From contig NZ_JPYA01000073.1 in NCBI RefSeq assembly GCF_000750005.1, positions 3,238 to 67,237 of the forward strand: 64,000 bases of DNA, read 5' to 3'. The position numbers and the translations under genes are program-made. The notes below the pieces were generated by a model. That model was given only the letters and a program-made list of their open reading frames with translations. It had not been told where the DNA came from and made no database searches. The stretch is from Geobacillus icigianus. GTDB lineage: Bacteria; Bacillota; Bacilli; Bacillales; Anoxybacillaceae. Below are positions 1-7,421 of this stretch, piece by piece (the first letter of the stretch is position 1; every line of letters begins with the position of its first letter).

Positions 1-2510
1 GCAGCGCGAATGTCATCGATGCGGCCGAGCGCCGATATAGAATACGGATTTTCTTTGAAAATGACATCAAATGTGACGATGCGCCGATCTTTTGACATAT
101 ACGCGTCTTTCGCCTGCGCAAATTCTTTGCTTTCAAGCGCCGCTTTCGGCATATGCCAGCCGGCCATGTCCTTCGCCGGCGCCGATGACAAATCGGTCAA
201 ATACGTTTCCGCCGTTCCCAGACCGCTAGCCACCTTCTGCAAACCGGACGCGCTTTGGTCCAAGCCGTTGACAAGCTGGCCGAGCTGGCCGCCAAGGGCC
301 GAGAAGTGCTCAAGCAGCTGCCGCTGGCCGCCGTTGACTTGCTCGAGGCCGGACGCGAAGCGCGGCAGTTGATCAACGGCTTGTTGTTGACCGTTGGCCG
401 CTTTCGTCAAGCCGGCTTCAAGCTCGCCAAGCCCGGCGATGATTCGATCCAAACCGCCGTTAATCGCGGCTTGCCCGGCCGTCAGTTGGGCAAACGACTC
501 ATTCGCTTTCGCTAGGCCGGTGCGCGTTTGGTCAAGAACCCCGTTCAACTTCGCCAAACCTTTAGCCATTTCGTTCGTCTGGCCGACTAAGGAGGCGACG
601 GTCATTTTCGCTTGTTGATATTGTGCGTCTTCACCGAGCTCCGGGTGCGACTGCTCGACTTGCGCAAGCAGCGTTTGCACGGCGGCGAGCTGATCAGCGA
701 CCGCCTTTAAGCCTGTTTCAATTTGCTTGTATTGGCTGCTGATCGCCGCCAAGCCTTGTTCGGCTTGTTTGTAGCCGCTAAGCAGCTGCGTGGCGCCGTC
801 TTGCAGTTTTTTCGCATTGGCGCGCAAAGTCGCCAAGCCGTTTTTCAACTCGCCGGCCCCGATCGCTCCGCGGCGCACGCCTTGTTCAATTTGGCTCAAG
901 CCGCTTTGCAGCTGGCGCAGGCCGTTCTCAAGCCGCTCCGTTCCCGAGACGAGCTGGCCGATGCCGGATGACGCTTGCTTCAGCTGCGGCGCGGAAGCGG
1001 AGAGCCGATCGCTTGCCGTCTCGAGCCCGGCACCGATTTTCTCGATGCCGTCTTTGCCGGCGCCAAGGCCGTTTTTCAGCTGTTTCGCCTGCTCGGTGAC
1101 AAATAGCTCTTTGATCGGTTCGCCTGTGGGCCGCGTCACCGAGCGGACGCTCGCCACGCCGTCGACGGTTTCGACTTCGCGGCTGATTTTTTCGATGAGC
1201 GCCATCCCTTCTTCGGAATCAAGCGGCTCTTTGCTTTTCAACACAATTTGTGTCGGCATGGCGTCTCCGGGATGAAAGTGGTCGGCAATAATGTCAAACG
1301 CTTTGACCGAGCGATAATGGTCGCCGATCTCTTCCATTGAATCAAACGACAGTTTGCCATCGTACGTCACGAGCACCGGCACCGTTACCGCTGCGACGAT
1401 AGCGAGCGCGAGCAGCGGACGGGCGAACGCAAACCGTCCAGCCGCCAGCCAAAGCCGGCTTTGTCCGTGCTCAAGCTTTCCGCGAACCGGCCAAAACAGC
1501 TTCTCGCCAAGCACCGCCATGAAAAACGGCACGAGCGTCATAAGCGCCATAAGCAGCACCGCCACCCCGACGGCGACGGCGGCTGCCGATTGGTACAACT
1601 GAAATGTCGACAGTCCGATCGCGGCAAAACCGATCATGACCGCCAATCCGCTCGCCGCCACTGTTTTTCCCGCCGTCCGGTACGTGGCGATGACCGCTTC
1701 CGTGCGGTCACCGTGTTTCGCTAGTTCTTCCTTAAATCGGCTTAAAAGCAAAATGCAGTAATCCGTTCCGATTCCGAACAACACGGCCACCAAAAATGTT
1801 TGCGTAAACGTCGACAGCGGAAAGTTGACCTCATCGACCAAAAACGCGACGATCGACTGAGAAACGACGTACGTCGCTCCGACCGTCAACAACGGAATCA
1901 ACGACGCGACCGGCGAACGGAATACGGCCAACAGCACGATCAAAATAAAGACAACGGTAATTCCTTCCGTCTTCTTCACGCCTTCAAGCGAGCTGGTCAC
2001 CACATCTTCATCGATCATCCACCCACCGGTGAAATAGTGCTCGACCTTGACGCCGTCCACAGCCTGATAGAGCGCGTCCGTTAACTGTTTCGCCGTCCGC
2101 CCGGCCGGGTCGATGCTGATCGAAATGAGCATCGTCGTCCCGTCTTTGGACACGAGCTTTTTTTCCAGCTCCTTGTTGGCCAGCGGCGAAACGATTTCGG
2201 TAATATGCAGCTCGCTTTTTTTCTTTTCCAGCGCTTGAACCGCCTGTTCGATTTCCCGTTTGTCTTGTGCCGTCAATCCGTCTTTCTGATAAAAGACGAG
2301 CACGGCGGAGCGCTCATGTTCTTTGTTTTCCTGTTCGTTCGCCTCTTTGATCCATTTCGCCGCCAATGACGACGAATAGCCGTCCGGCACGCTCAGCTGC
2401 CCTTTCTCCCGAACAAGCTCGCCCATGTTCGGCGCGGTCATCATGAGCACCGCCGCGATGATGATCCAGCCGATGAACACGAACCATTTTCCTTTGATGA
2501 TCGCTCTCAT
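1..2510 (-). CDS. MMPL/RND-family membrane exporter, 3' end cut by window edge
   Basis: Translating the minus strand from the ATG at 2510 gives about 836 residues of an MMPL-family transporter (YdgH-like), and the reading frame leaves the window at position 1. The start reads MRAIIKGKWFVFIGWII, then an extracellular domain, then a block of membrane helices including GIGTDYCILLLSRF, the family signature. A second extracellular region is very long and built of repeating G-L-x-x-L/I units with Gly, Gln and Ala, probably coiled coil. The start codon overlaps the stop of the upstream MarR gene in an ATGA, so the two are translationally coupled. Efflux of a lipid or toxic compound is inferred from the family; the substrate cannot be read. 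Confidence 0.88.
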   Translation of the reverse strand, partial: MRAIIKGKWFVFIGWIIIAAVLMMTAPNMGELVREKGQLSVPDGYSSSLAAKWIKEANEQENKEHERSAVLVFYQKDGLTAQDKREIEQAVQALEKKKSELHITEIVSPLANKELEKKLVSKDGTTMLISISIDPAGRTAKQLTDALYQAVDGVKVEHYFTGGWMIDEDVVTSSLEGVKKTEGITVVFILIVLLAVFRSPVASLIPLLTVGATYVVSQSIVAFLVDEVNFPLSTFTQTFLVAVLFGIGTDYCILLLSRFKEELAKHGDRTEAVIATYRTAGKTVAASGLAVMIGFAAIGLSTFQLYQSAAAVAVGVAVLLMALMTLVPFFMAVLGEKLFWPVRGKLEHGQSRLWLAAGRFAFARPLLALAIVAAVTVPVLVTYDGKLSFDSMEEIGDHYRSVKAFDIIADHFHPGDAMPTQIVLKSKEPLDSEEGMALIEKISREVETVDGVASVRSVTRPTGEPIKELFVTEQAKQLKNGLGAGKDGIEKIGAGLETASDRLSASAPQLKQASSGIGQLVSGTERLENGLRQLQSGLSQIEQGVRRGAIGAGELKNGLATLRANAKKLQDGATQLLSGYKQAEQGLAAISSQYKQIETGLKAVADQLAAVQTLLAQVEQSHPELGEDAQYQQAKMTVASLVGQTNEMAKGLAKLNGVLDQTRTGLAKANESFAQLTAGQAAINGGLDRIIAGLGELEAGLTKAANGQQQAVDQLPRFASGLEQVNGGQRQLLEHFSALGGQLGQLVNGLDQSASGLQKVASGLGTAETYLTDLSSAPAKDMAGWHMPKAALESKEFAQAKDAYMSKDRRIVTFDVIFKENPYSISALGRIDDIRA

Positions 2511-2959
2511 TTCGCTTCTTCCACCTCCTGCAGCACGCGGGCCAGTTTTTCATACGTGCGGATGAACGTTTCAATTTCTTCTTCCGGGAAGCGGGCGATC
2601 ACTTCTTCCACGAGCCGATAGACGCCGCGGTCCATCTCCGCCACCCATTCCTCTCCTTGCGGCGTCAACGATAAGGCCACAACACGTCGGTCGCTTTCAT
2701 CACGATCACGGCGCAGCCAGCCTTTGTCGACGAGGCGGTTCGTCATCGCCGTCACCGCGCTTTTGTTCACGCCGAACATCGCCGCCAGCTCGGTTGACGT
2801 GCACGTCCCCCGCCGGCGAATATAGCGAAGCAAATAATATTGGTCGTGCGTCATCTCTTCGCAAAGGCTGTCTTTGACGAGCGCCGCTCCGCGCTTCATC
2901 ACGAGAAACGAGACGGACAAATAACGGTCGATCCACTCGTCGATGTTTCGCCTTGCCAC
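2507..2959 (-). CDS. MarR-family transcriptional regulator
   Basis: About 150 residues with a winged helix-turn-helix of the MarR type: CTSTELAAMFGVNKSAVTAM as recognition helices, then DRDESDRRVVALSLT as the wing. I chose the GTG at 2959 (MARRNIDEW) because GGGGGTGA sits just before it; an ATG nine codons upstream has no such site. It lies directly upstream of and overlaps the MMPL exporter, as ydgG-ydgH do in B. subtilis, so it probably represses its own operon. A palindrome just downstream of the promoter is the likely operator. The ligand is unknown. Confidence 0.9.
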   Translation of the reverse strand: MARRNIDEWIDRYLSVSFLVMKRGAALVKDSLCEEMTHDQYYLLRYIRRRGTCTSTELAAMFGVNKSAVTAMTNRLVDKGWLRRDRDESDRRVVALSLTPQGEEWVAEMDRGVYRLVEEVIARFPEEEIETFIRTYEKLARVLQEVEEAK

Positions 2960-3003
2960 TTCTTCACCCCCAGTCGTTGTATCCATCTCGGATCGTCCAT
3001 TTG

Positions 3004-3055
3004 GTTCAACAATTGAACTATTAATTAATGTATCAGGCTAAAGAAAAAAAGTCAA
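3004..3055 (-). promoter_or_regulatory. sigma-A promoter and MarR-type operator of the regulator-exporter operon
   Basis: On the minus strand TTGACT (3050-3055) and TACATT (3027-3032) are separated by exactly 17 bases. Immediately downstream, at 3004-3018, lies the dyad GTTCAACAATTGAAC (arms GTTCAA/TTGAAC). Its position over the transcription start suits autorepression by the MarR protein; binding is inferred. Confidence 0.7.
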
Positions 3056-3095
3056 TGAAAGAGGGCGATAAAAACCGCTGATTCCCTTCACTAAT

Positions 3096-3165
3096 GGGAA
3101 AATGAGTGAAAAACAGCACCGATGCAACAAGGTTTTTCTACTTGAGAAATAAGATGGTAAAGCCA
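3096..3165 (-). repeat. degenerate internal fragment of the dispersed ~139 bp repeat
   Basis: Read on the minus strand, this stretch carries the core of the repeat seen at 5820, 6898 and 24334: TTTCTCAAGTAGAAAAACC followed by a GCATCGG block and TTTTTCAC. The CTAG-containing ends are missing. It lies in the gap between the divergent MarR gene and the phosphatase. Confidence 0.5.
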
Positions 3166-3219
3166 TATCGACGATTCACTCCACAGCCTCAAAGAGAAGG
3201 GGAACGTTGGGAACCATTC

Positions 3220-3236
3220 TTTACAAAACCGTTACA
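3220..3236 (+). promoter_or_regulatory. candidate PhoP box upstream of alkaline phosphatase
   Basis: TTTACA and GTTACA are spaced by five bases (11-bp period), the arrangement of PhoP-binding hexamers (TTAACA-like) in Bacillus. Only two good hexamers are visible of the usual four. The gene downstream is a phosphatase and phoPR are encoded at 34204-36652, which supports the idea. Confidence 0.4.
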
Positions 3237-3311
3237 TGGAATTCATCCCCATTTCATATGCCGCTTGTACAATCAAACTGACAAAATCATCTGAAAAGGG
3301 AGAGGAGAACG

Positions 3312-4601
3312 ATGTTCCGAATGAAACGCCGCACGGCTTTGCTTATGGCCGGACTGAGCGCCGGGCTGACGCTGTATGCCGCCGGACAACAAACATGGGC
3401 GGCACCGGATCAGCTGGACAAGCCAGCCGGGTCACCGACAGTGAAAAATGTCATCCTTTTTGTCGGCGACGGCATGGGCACCGCCCATCGCGACGCAATC
3501 CGCTTGGCCACGAAAGGGATCACAGGAGAATTGGAAATGGACAACATGCCGTACAGCGGGCTCATCCATACGAACTCCGCCGATCCGAAATCGTTCATCA
3601 CCGATTCCGCCGCGGCAGCGACAGCGATAGCGACGGGCGTCAAAACGTACAACGGCGCCATCGCGGTTGATTTGCAAGGAAAACCGGTGGAAACGATTCT
3701 CGAACAAGCGAAAAAAGCCGGAAAAGCGACCGGGCTCGTCACGACCTCCCAAGTGACAGACGCCACCCCAGCGGCGTTCGGCGCCCATACCGCCAAGCGC
3801 TCGGCGCAAAGCGATATTGCCAAACAGTACATCGAACAAACGAAAGTGGACGTCATATTGGGCGGCGGCGAAGACTACTGGTATCCGGCCGGACAGCCCG
3901 GTTATTATCCCGACCATCCCGCTGAAGATCCCGAAGAAGAAAGCAAAGGGACGCAAGGAAACTTAGTGGAGCGCGCCAAGCAGCTCGGCTATACGTACGT
4001 CCGCACCGCCGATGAGCTGAAACAGGCAGCGGGCCACAAGCTGCTTGGGCTGTTTGCCAACGAGGAGATGTTCCAACAACGCCCCGAAGGAGAAGGGGAT
4101 GTGTACAATCCTGCCGTGCCGCTGCCCGATATGACAAAAAAAGCGCTTGACGTGCTGTCGCAAAATAAAAAAGGCTTTTTCCTCGTTGTTGAAGAAGAAG
4201 CCATTGATGAAATGAGCCATGAAAACAACGGACCGCTCATGATCAAAGCCGGCCAGCAGCTTGACGAAGCGGTCGCCGTGGCGAAACAGTACGCCAAGCG
4301 CCATCGGGATACGCTCGTCCTCGTGCTCGCCGACCATGAATGCGGCGGCTTGACGGTGGAAACGCCAGGCGGCACCGATGAGTCAGGAGACGGCAAAACG
4401 ATTTCTGGCGAAGACGGTCCCTTTTCCATCGCTCATTCTTCACAAACGTTCGCCTTGGACTGGACGACCACCGGCCACACCGCCGCCGATGTGCCGCTGA
4501 CTGCCATGGGGCCGGGAGCGGAACGGTTTGTCGGCGTTTATGAAAATACGCGTATTCATGACATTCTCGAACAAGTATTGTTTGCGAAAACTAGAAGATA
4601 A
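3312..4601 (+). CDS. secreted alkaline phosphatase
   Basis: A 429-residue alkaline phosphatase of the PhoA/PhoB superfamily that releases phosphate from phosphomonoesters outside the membrane. Residues 1-31 form a signal peptide (MKRRTALLMAG core, Ala-rich cleavage site before APDQL). Metal and catalytic motifs are present in order: GDGMG, TDSAAAATA with the nucleophilic serine, EEEAIDEMSHENN, LADHECGG and a late GHTAADVP histidine. The start has a strong GGGAGAGGAG site. Length fits the Bacillus enzymes. A PhoP-like box upstream suggests phosphate-starvation control. The gene stands alone with its own terminator. The twin arginines do not form a complete Tat motif, so Sec export is more likely. 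Confidence 0.93.
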   Translation: MFRMKRRTALLMAGLSAGLTLYAAGQQTWAAPDQLDKPAGSPTVKNVILFVGDGMGTAHRDAIRLATKGITGELEMDNMPYSGLIHTNSADPKSFITDSAAAATAIATGVKTYNGAIAVDLQGKPVETILEQAKKAGKATGLVTTSQVTDATPAAFGAHTAKRSAQSDIAKQYIEQTKVDVILGGGEDYWYPAGQPGYYPDHPAEDPEEESKGTQGNLVERAKQLGYTYVRTADELKQAAGHKLLGLFANEEMFQQRPEGEGDVYNPAVPLPDMTKKALDVLSQNKKGFFLVVEEEAIDEMSHENNGPLMIKAGQQLDEAVAVAKQYAKRHRDTLVLVLADHECGGLTVETPGGTDESGDGKTISGEDGPFSIAHSSQTFALDWTTTGHTAADVPLTAMGPGAERFVGVYENTRIHDILEQVLFAKTRR

Positions 4602-4622
4602 CGCCGTCTCCCTTTCGCTCGT

Positions 4623-4667
4623 TTCCCCGCTCGTTCCTTGCTTGTGAACCGGGCGGGGAAGATTTTT
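4623..4667 (+). terminator. rho-independent terminator of the alkaline phosphatase gene
   Basis: An 11-bp stem (TTCCCCGCTCG with CGGGCGGGGAA, one G-U type mismatch) is followed by GATTTTTGG. Confidence 0.75.
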
Positions 4668-4787
4668 GGATCCACCCAACCGCGCTTCTTCACCCATGCG
4701 CCGTTGCGTTTGCCCCTATCTTCCGCGCCGGCCCGAACCGAAGAACAAGACCGCGCCGCTTTTCCTCTGGTGGCTCATCGATCGACA

Positions 4788-4958
4788 GGGCTGCCTCATT
4801 CGCCCTAGTGCCAGCCAAACGGCAAGCGCGGCGGAAAAAGGCTTCAAGCTGACGTTCCTGTCTCATTGTCCTTGCTACCAATCAAACGGTAAGCAATGGA
4901 AAAAAGCTTTAAGCTGATGTTTCTGCCTTATCGCCCTAGCTGCCAGCCAACCCATGCC
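4788..4958 (-). repeat. 65-bp imperfect tandem repeat starting in the last codons of crcB
   Basis: On the minus strand the end of the crcB gene (TTGGCTGGCAGCTAGGGCGA and its TAA stop) plus the following CAGCTTAAAGCTTTTTTCC is repeated in degraded form at 65-bp spacing (GGAAAAA blocks at 4833 and 4898 on the plus strand), with a third partial unit ending near 4788. Each unit keeps a stop codon at the same place. The two open frames across this stretch show no protein signature. Confidence 0.65.
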
Positions 4959-5278
4959 AGCAGGATCCCGCACGAGTAAGTGACCGCCACATAACCGATC
5001 ACCTTCGCCCATTGGCGTTGCTGCATCATTTGCACGCTTTCCCATTTGAACGTGGAAAACGTCGTGAACGCGCCCATAAAACCGGTGCCGATCAGTAGCT
5101 TTTCAGCATCGGCGGCGCCGCTTCCAGCCAGCCAGCCGAGCAAAAACGAGCCAAGCAAGTTCACAATGAGCGTGCCGAGCGGGAAGCGCGGCGAGCGCCG
5201 GGCGCCCCAGCGGCTGACGGCGTAACGGCAGATGGCGCCAAAAAAACCGCCGATCATCACCCATAGCGGTGCCATCAT
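4928..5278 (-). CDS. crcB: fluoride ion channel CrcB/Fluc subunit (second of pair)
   Basis: A 116-residue four-helix membrane protein of the CrcB/Fluc family that exports fluoride. GFMGAFTTFSTF is the conserved channel motif and NLLGSFLLGW the conserved Asn helix. I chose the ATG at 5278 (MMAPLWVMIGG), which overlaps the TGA of the upstream crcB and has AAGGGGGAAAT before it; a longer frame exists but would run through the upstream gene. Two crcB genes in tandem usually encode oppositely oriented halves of a heterodimer. Expression should follow the fluoride riboswitch upstream of the pair. Confidence 0.92.
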   Translation of the reverse strand: MMAPLWVMIGGFFGAICRYAVSRWGARRSPRFPLGTLIVNLLGSFLLGWLAGSGAADAEKLLIGTGFMGAFTTFSTFKWESVQMMQQRQWAKVIGYVAVTYSCGILLAWVGWQLGR

Positions 5279-5661
5279 CGGGCCATTTCCCCCTTTCGCT
5301 TTGGCTGGGCGGCAGCGGAGCCCGCCCATGCCGCGGTTAGACCGCCGAACAAACTGGCGGCGATATAACCAGCGGCCATGCCCCATCGCCCTTGTTCCAG
5401 CAATTCGATACACTCGACGCTAAGGGTAGAAAACGTCGTATACGAGCCGACAAAACCGCTCGTCACCGCCGTTTGCAGCCATGGTGGCCACGCCGGGCGG
5501 CGGGTGAATGTGACCGTGAGCCAGCTGAGCAAAAACGAGCCTGTCCAGTTGATGAAAAGCGTCGCAAACGGAAAGCCATGGGCGGCGGGAACAAGCAAAC
5601 CGAGCCCATAACGGACAAGCGCGCCGATCATGCCGGCGATGCCGACGGCGAGATAGACCAA
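5275..5661 (-). CDS. crcB: fluoride ion channel CrcB/Fluc subunit (first of pair)
   Basis: A 128-residue membrane protein of the CrcB/Fluc family. GFVGSYTTFSTL and NWTGSFLLSW are the signature helices. The start is a TTG at 5661, preceded by AAGGAGGGGG; no ATG or GTG in frame fits. Its stop overlaps the start of the second crcB. It is the first gene after the fluoride riboswitch, so the pair forms a two-gene fluoride-resistance operon. The C-terminus is basic (QPKRKGEMAR), which may help set opposite membrane topology relative to its partner; this is inference. Confidence 0.92.
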   Translation of the reverse strand: MVYLAVGIAGMIGALVRYGLGLLVPAAHGFPFATLFINWTGSFLLSWLTVTFTRRPAWPPWLQTAVTSGFVGSYTTFSTLSVECIELLEQGRWGMAAGYIAASLFGGLTAAWAGSAAAQPKRKGEMAR

Positions 5662-5677
5662 TCAGACCCCCTCCTTC

Positions 5678-5770
5678 CGAAAAATGAACAGACTCCTGCC
5701 GCTTCCATTCGCAGCAGGAGTCATCAGCCGGAAACCGGCGGTTATGGCGAACTCCATCGCCTATGAAGTT
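5678..5770 (-). promoter_or_regulatory. fluoride riboswitch (crcB motif) with intrinsic terminator
   Basis: Read on the minus strand, 5764-5711 contains the fluoride aptamer: GGCGATGGAGTTCGCC, then ATAACCGCCGG, then the second stem, GCTGATGACTCCTGC. The 3' part of the aptamer (GACTCCTGC) can pair instead with GCAGGAGTC at 5691-5699, forming a terminator stem followed by a T-rich run. Fluoride binding would favour the aptamer and allow read-through into the crcB pair. The match to the known crcB motif is close over the whole aptamer. Confidence 0.93.
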
Positions 5771-5782
5771 CAGTTTTTCTTC

Positions 5783-5812
5783 ATTGTACCATATGTCTTG
5801 GTTCGCTGTGAA
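5783..5812 (-). promoter_or_regulatory. sigma-A promoter of the fluoride riboswitch operon
   Basis: TTCACA (5807-5812) and TACAAT (5783-5788) on the minus strand, 18 bases apart, end about 20 bases before the aptamer. Confidence 0.6.
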
Positions 5813-5819
5813 GACCGAC

Positions 5820-5957
5820 CTAGAAGGCTGGTGATTTACTCGCGCAACCGCTTCTTCGGATCGTTTCTCAAGTAGAAAAAATTTGCTGCATCAGCCTCTA
5901 TGCTCACGCGTTCCATCGCCGATTAAGGCAAACAGCAGTTTTTCACCAACCTTCTAG
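5820..5957 (+). repeat. full copy of dispersed ~139 bp intergenic repeat
   Basis: Begins CTAGAAGGCTGGTGA and ends TCACCAACCTTCTAG, 15-bp inverted ends with one mismatch. The core has TTTCTCAAGTAGAAAAAA and a GCATCAG block, shared with the copies at 6898, 7034, 24334 and (reversed) 60850. No coding potential is seen. Structure resembles a miniature inverted-repeat element. Confidence 0.8.
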
Positions 5958-5977
5958 AAAGATGAGGAGGAAAGCCA

Positions 5978-6045
5978 GCATGTTGCTTCCCCGCATCATT
6001 TCTCACATAGACCCTTGTAGCGTCGGTGCTGCTTTTCCCACCTTC
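5978..6045 (+). repeat. degenerate fragment of the dispersed repeat
   Basis: CCGCATCATTTCTCACATAG followed by a TTGTAGCGTCGG block matches the core of the repeat family but lacks both ends. It sits just after the full copy at 5820-5957. Confidence 0.45.
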
Positions 6046-6084
6046 CCGATCGATGGAGGGAAACAGTAGGCTTTCCCGCGCTTT

Positions 6085-6876
6085 CTACCGGGCGCGGCGG
6101 AACCCGTGTTGTTCGAAAGTGTGGAGCGCCTGTTCACTCGTCAAATAAGAGTAAAACTCCCGTGCCTCCTTGAGATGTTTGCTCGTTTTGACCACACCGA
6201 GCGGGTAGACGATCGGACCGTGCATACGGCTTGGCACCGCGGCGGCGATGTTGACGTTGTCGGACACGAGCGCATCCGTCCGATACACAAAGCCGGCGTC
6301 GACGTTGCCGGTTTCCACGTAGGTCAGCACTTGGCGCACGTCTTTCGCGTAGACGAGCTTCGGTTTGACTTGCTTCCACAGCCCAGCCTGCTCTAGCGTT
6401 TGTTTCGCGTACATGCCGGCCGGCACCGACTCCGGAATGCCAATCGCCACCCGTTTGGCGCGGATCAGGTCACCGAGCGACCGAATCGCTTCTTCTCCTT
6501 GTTTTGGAACGATGAGCACCAGCTCGTTGGCGAGCACCGTTTTTTCGTGCTCGGAATCGATCAGCCCTTCTTGTTTCAGCTTCACAAACGGCTCGACCGC
6601 GGCGGAAAAAAAGAGATCGACCGGCGCCCCTTCAGAAATTTGTTTTTGCAAAGCGCCCGATGCGCCAAAATTATAGTGAATGCGGATGTTCGGGTGCTTT
6701 CGTTCAAACGCCGTTTTCGCTTCTCCCAGCGCTTCTTGCAGACTGGCCGCGGCCGAAACAATCAGCTCTGTTTGGTCCGCTGATTCCATTCGCTCGGCGC
6801 GTTCTTTTCGATCGCCGCCGCAGCCATACAAACCGAACAACAAAAACACCGCCATGAGCCATGCCATGTTTCGCAT
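6085..6876 (-). CDS. modA: molybdate ABC transporter substrate-binding lipoprotein ModA
   Basis: A 263-residue periplasmic-binding-protein-type lipoprotein. The start MRNMAWLMAVFLLFGLYGC gives a lipobox with the lipidated cysteine at residue 19. Mature protein begins the ModA fold: SAAASLQEAL, NFGASGALQKQI, DLFFSAA, VPAGMYAKQTLEQAGLW, DVRQVLTYVETGNVDAGFVY, all typical of molybdate/tungstate binders. I chose the ATG at 6876 since AAGGGGG lies six bases before it; the ATG two codons upstream touches that site. No modB or modC follows, so it must work with a transporter encoded elsewhere or be a remnant. Repeats lie directly upstream. Confidence 0.92.
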   Translation of the reverse strand: MRNMAWLMAVFLLFGLYGCGGDRKERAERMESADQTELIVSAAASLQEALGEAKTAFERKHPNIRIHYNFGASGALQKQISEGAPVDLFFSAAVEPFVKLKQEGLIDSEHEKTVLANELVLIVPKQGEEAIRSLGDLIRAKRVAIGIPESVPAGMYAKQTLEQAGLWKQVKPKLVYAKDVRQVLTYVETGNVDAGFVYRTDALVSDNVNIAAAVPSRMHGPIVYPLGVVKTSKHLKEAREFYSYLTSEQALHTFEQHGFRRAR

Positions 6877-6897
6877 TTGCATCCCCCTTATCTTCGC

Positions 6898-7037
6898 CTA
6901 GAAGGTTGGTGATGGAAGGAAACAGACCGCCTATCAGCCTTGTTTCTCAAATAGAAAAGCTCTGTCGCATCGGGAGCATCTTTCGCAAGCTCCCCCCATC
7001 GTCCAAATGGAACAACCGTTTTTCACCAGTCTTCTAG
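6898..7037 (+). repeat. full copy of dispersed repeat, first of a three-unit array
   Basis: Ends are CTAGAAGGTTGGTGA and TCACCAGTCTTCTAG; the core has TTTCTCAAATAGAAAAG and TCGCATCGGGAGC. It ends 22 bases before the modA start, so it forms the modA upstream region. Confidence 0.82.
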
Positions 7038-7172
7038 GAGGCTGGTGATTTAAGGGAGCAAGCCGCTTGTCAGGTCCATTCTTCCAATAGAAAAGCCTCG
7101 TCGCATCAGGAGCGCCTTTCAAACGATCCCCCATTGCTCAACAGAAACAACCGTTTTTTACCAGCCTTCTAG
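7034..7172 (+). repeat. full copy of dispersed repeat, second of the array
   Basis: Starts CTAGGAGGCTGGTGATT and ends TTACCAGCCTTCTAG. Its first CTAG is the last CTAG of the preceding copy, so the units are joined head to tail with a shared four-base end. The core keeps TCGCATCAGGAGCGCC and ACAGAAACAACCG. Confidence 0.82.
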
Positions 7173-7310
7173 AAAGATCAGTGATTTCAGCAAAAAATCA
7201 GCGTAAACCTGGCCTTTCGCCAAAATTGAGAAACCTTGCAAAATCCACTTTATTTTCCTTACTAGAACGGCTGTTGGTTTCATCCCCCTCATCTTTCATC
7301 AACCTTCCAG
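7169..7310 (+). repeat. degenerate third unit of the repeat array
   Basis: Begins CTAGAAAGATCAGTGATTT, again sharing CTAG with the previous copy, and ends near TCATCAACCTTCCAG. The interior is more diverged but keeps AATTGAGAAACCTTGC. Confidence 0.65.
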
Positions 7311-7421
7311 AACTATTATATCTAATTATATCTAATTATTATTAATGATAACTAGTTATAAAAGAAAACTTTTTTCACTTCCCTCTCTTTACGCTACAAT
7401 AAAAGAAAGGGGGATTGTCGA
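7311..7421 (+). promoter_or_regulatory. AT-rich promoter region of the HTH/substrate-binding regulator
   Basis: Contains repeated TATCTAATTA units, the palindrome ATAACTAGTTAT, and TACAAT as a -10 element before an AGGGGGATT ribosome-binding site. The -35 (TTTTCA, 17 bases upstream) is poor, which would suit an activated or autoregulated promoter. Function is inferred from position. Confidence 0.4.

Noticed and set aside
4666..4917. Open frames on both strands between the phosphatase and crcB
   Set aside because: They are made of the degraded crcB-tail repeat and have no start signal or protein signature.
6898..7310. CRISPR-like array upstream of modA
   Set aside because: Units are about 139 bp, joined directly with shared CTAG, with no unique spacers, and no cas gene is near.
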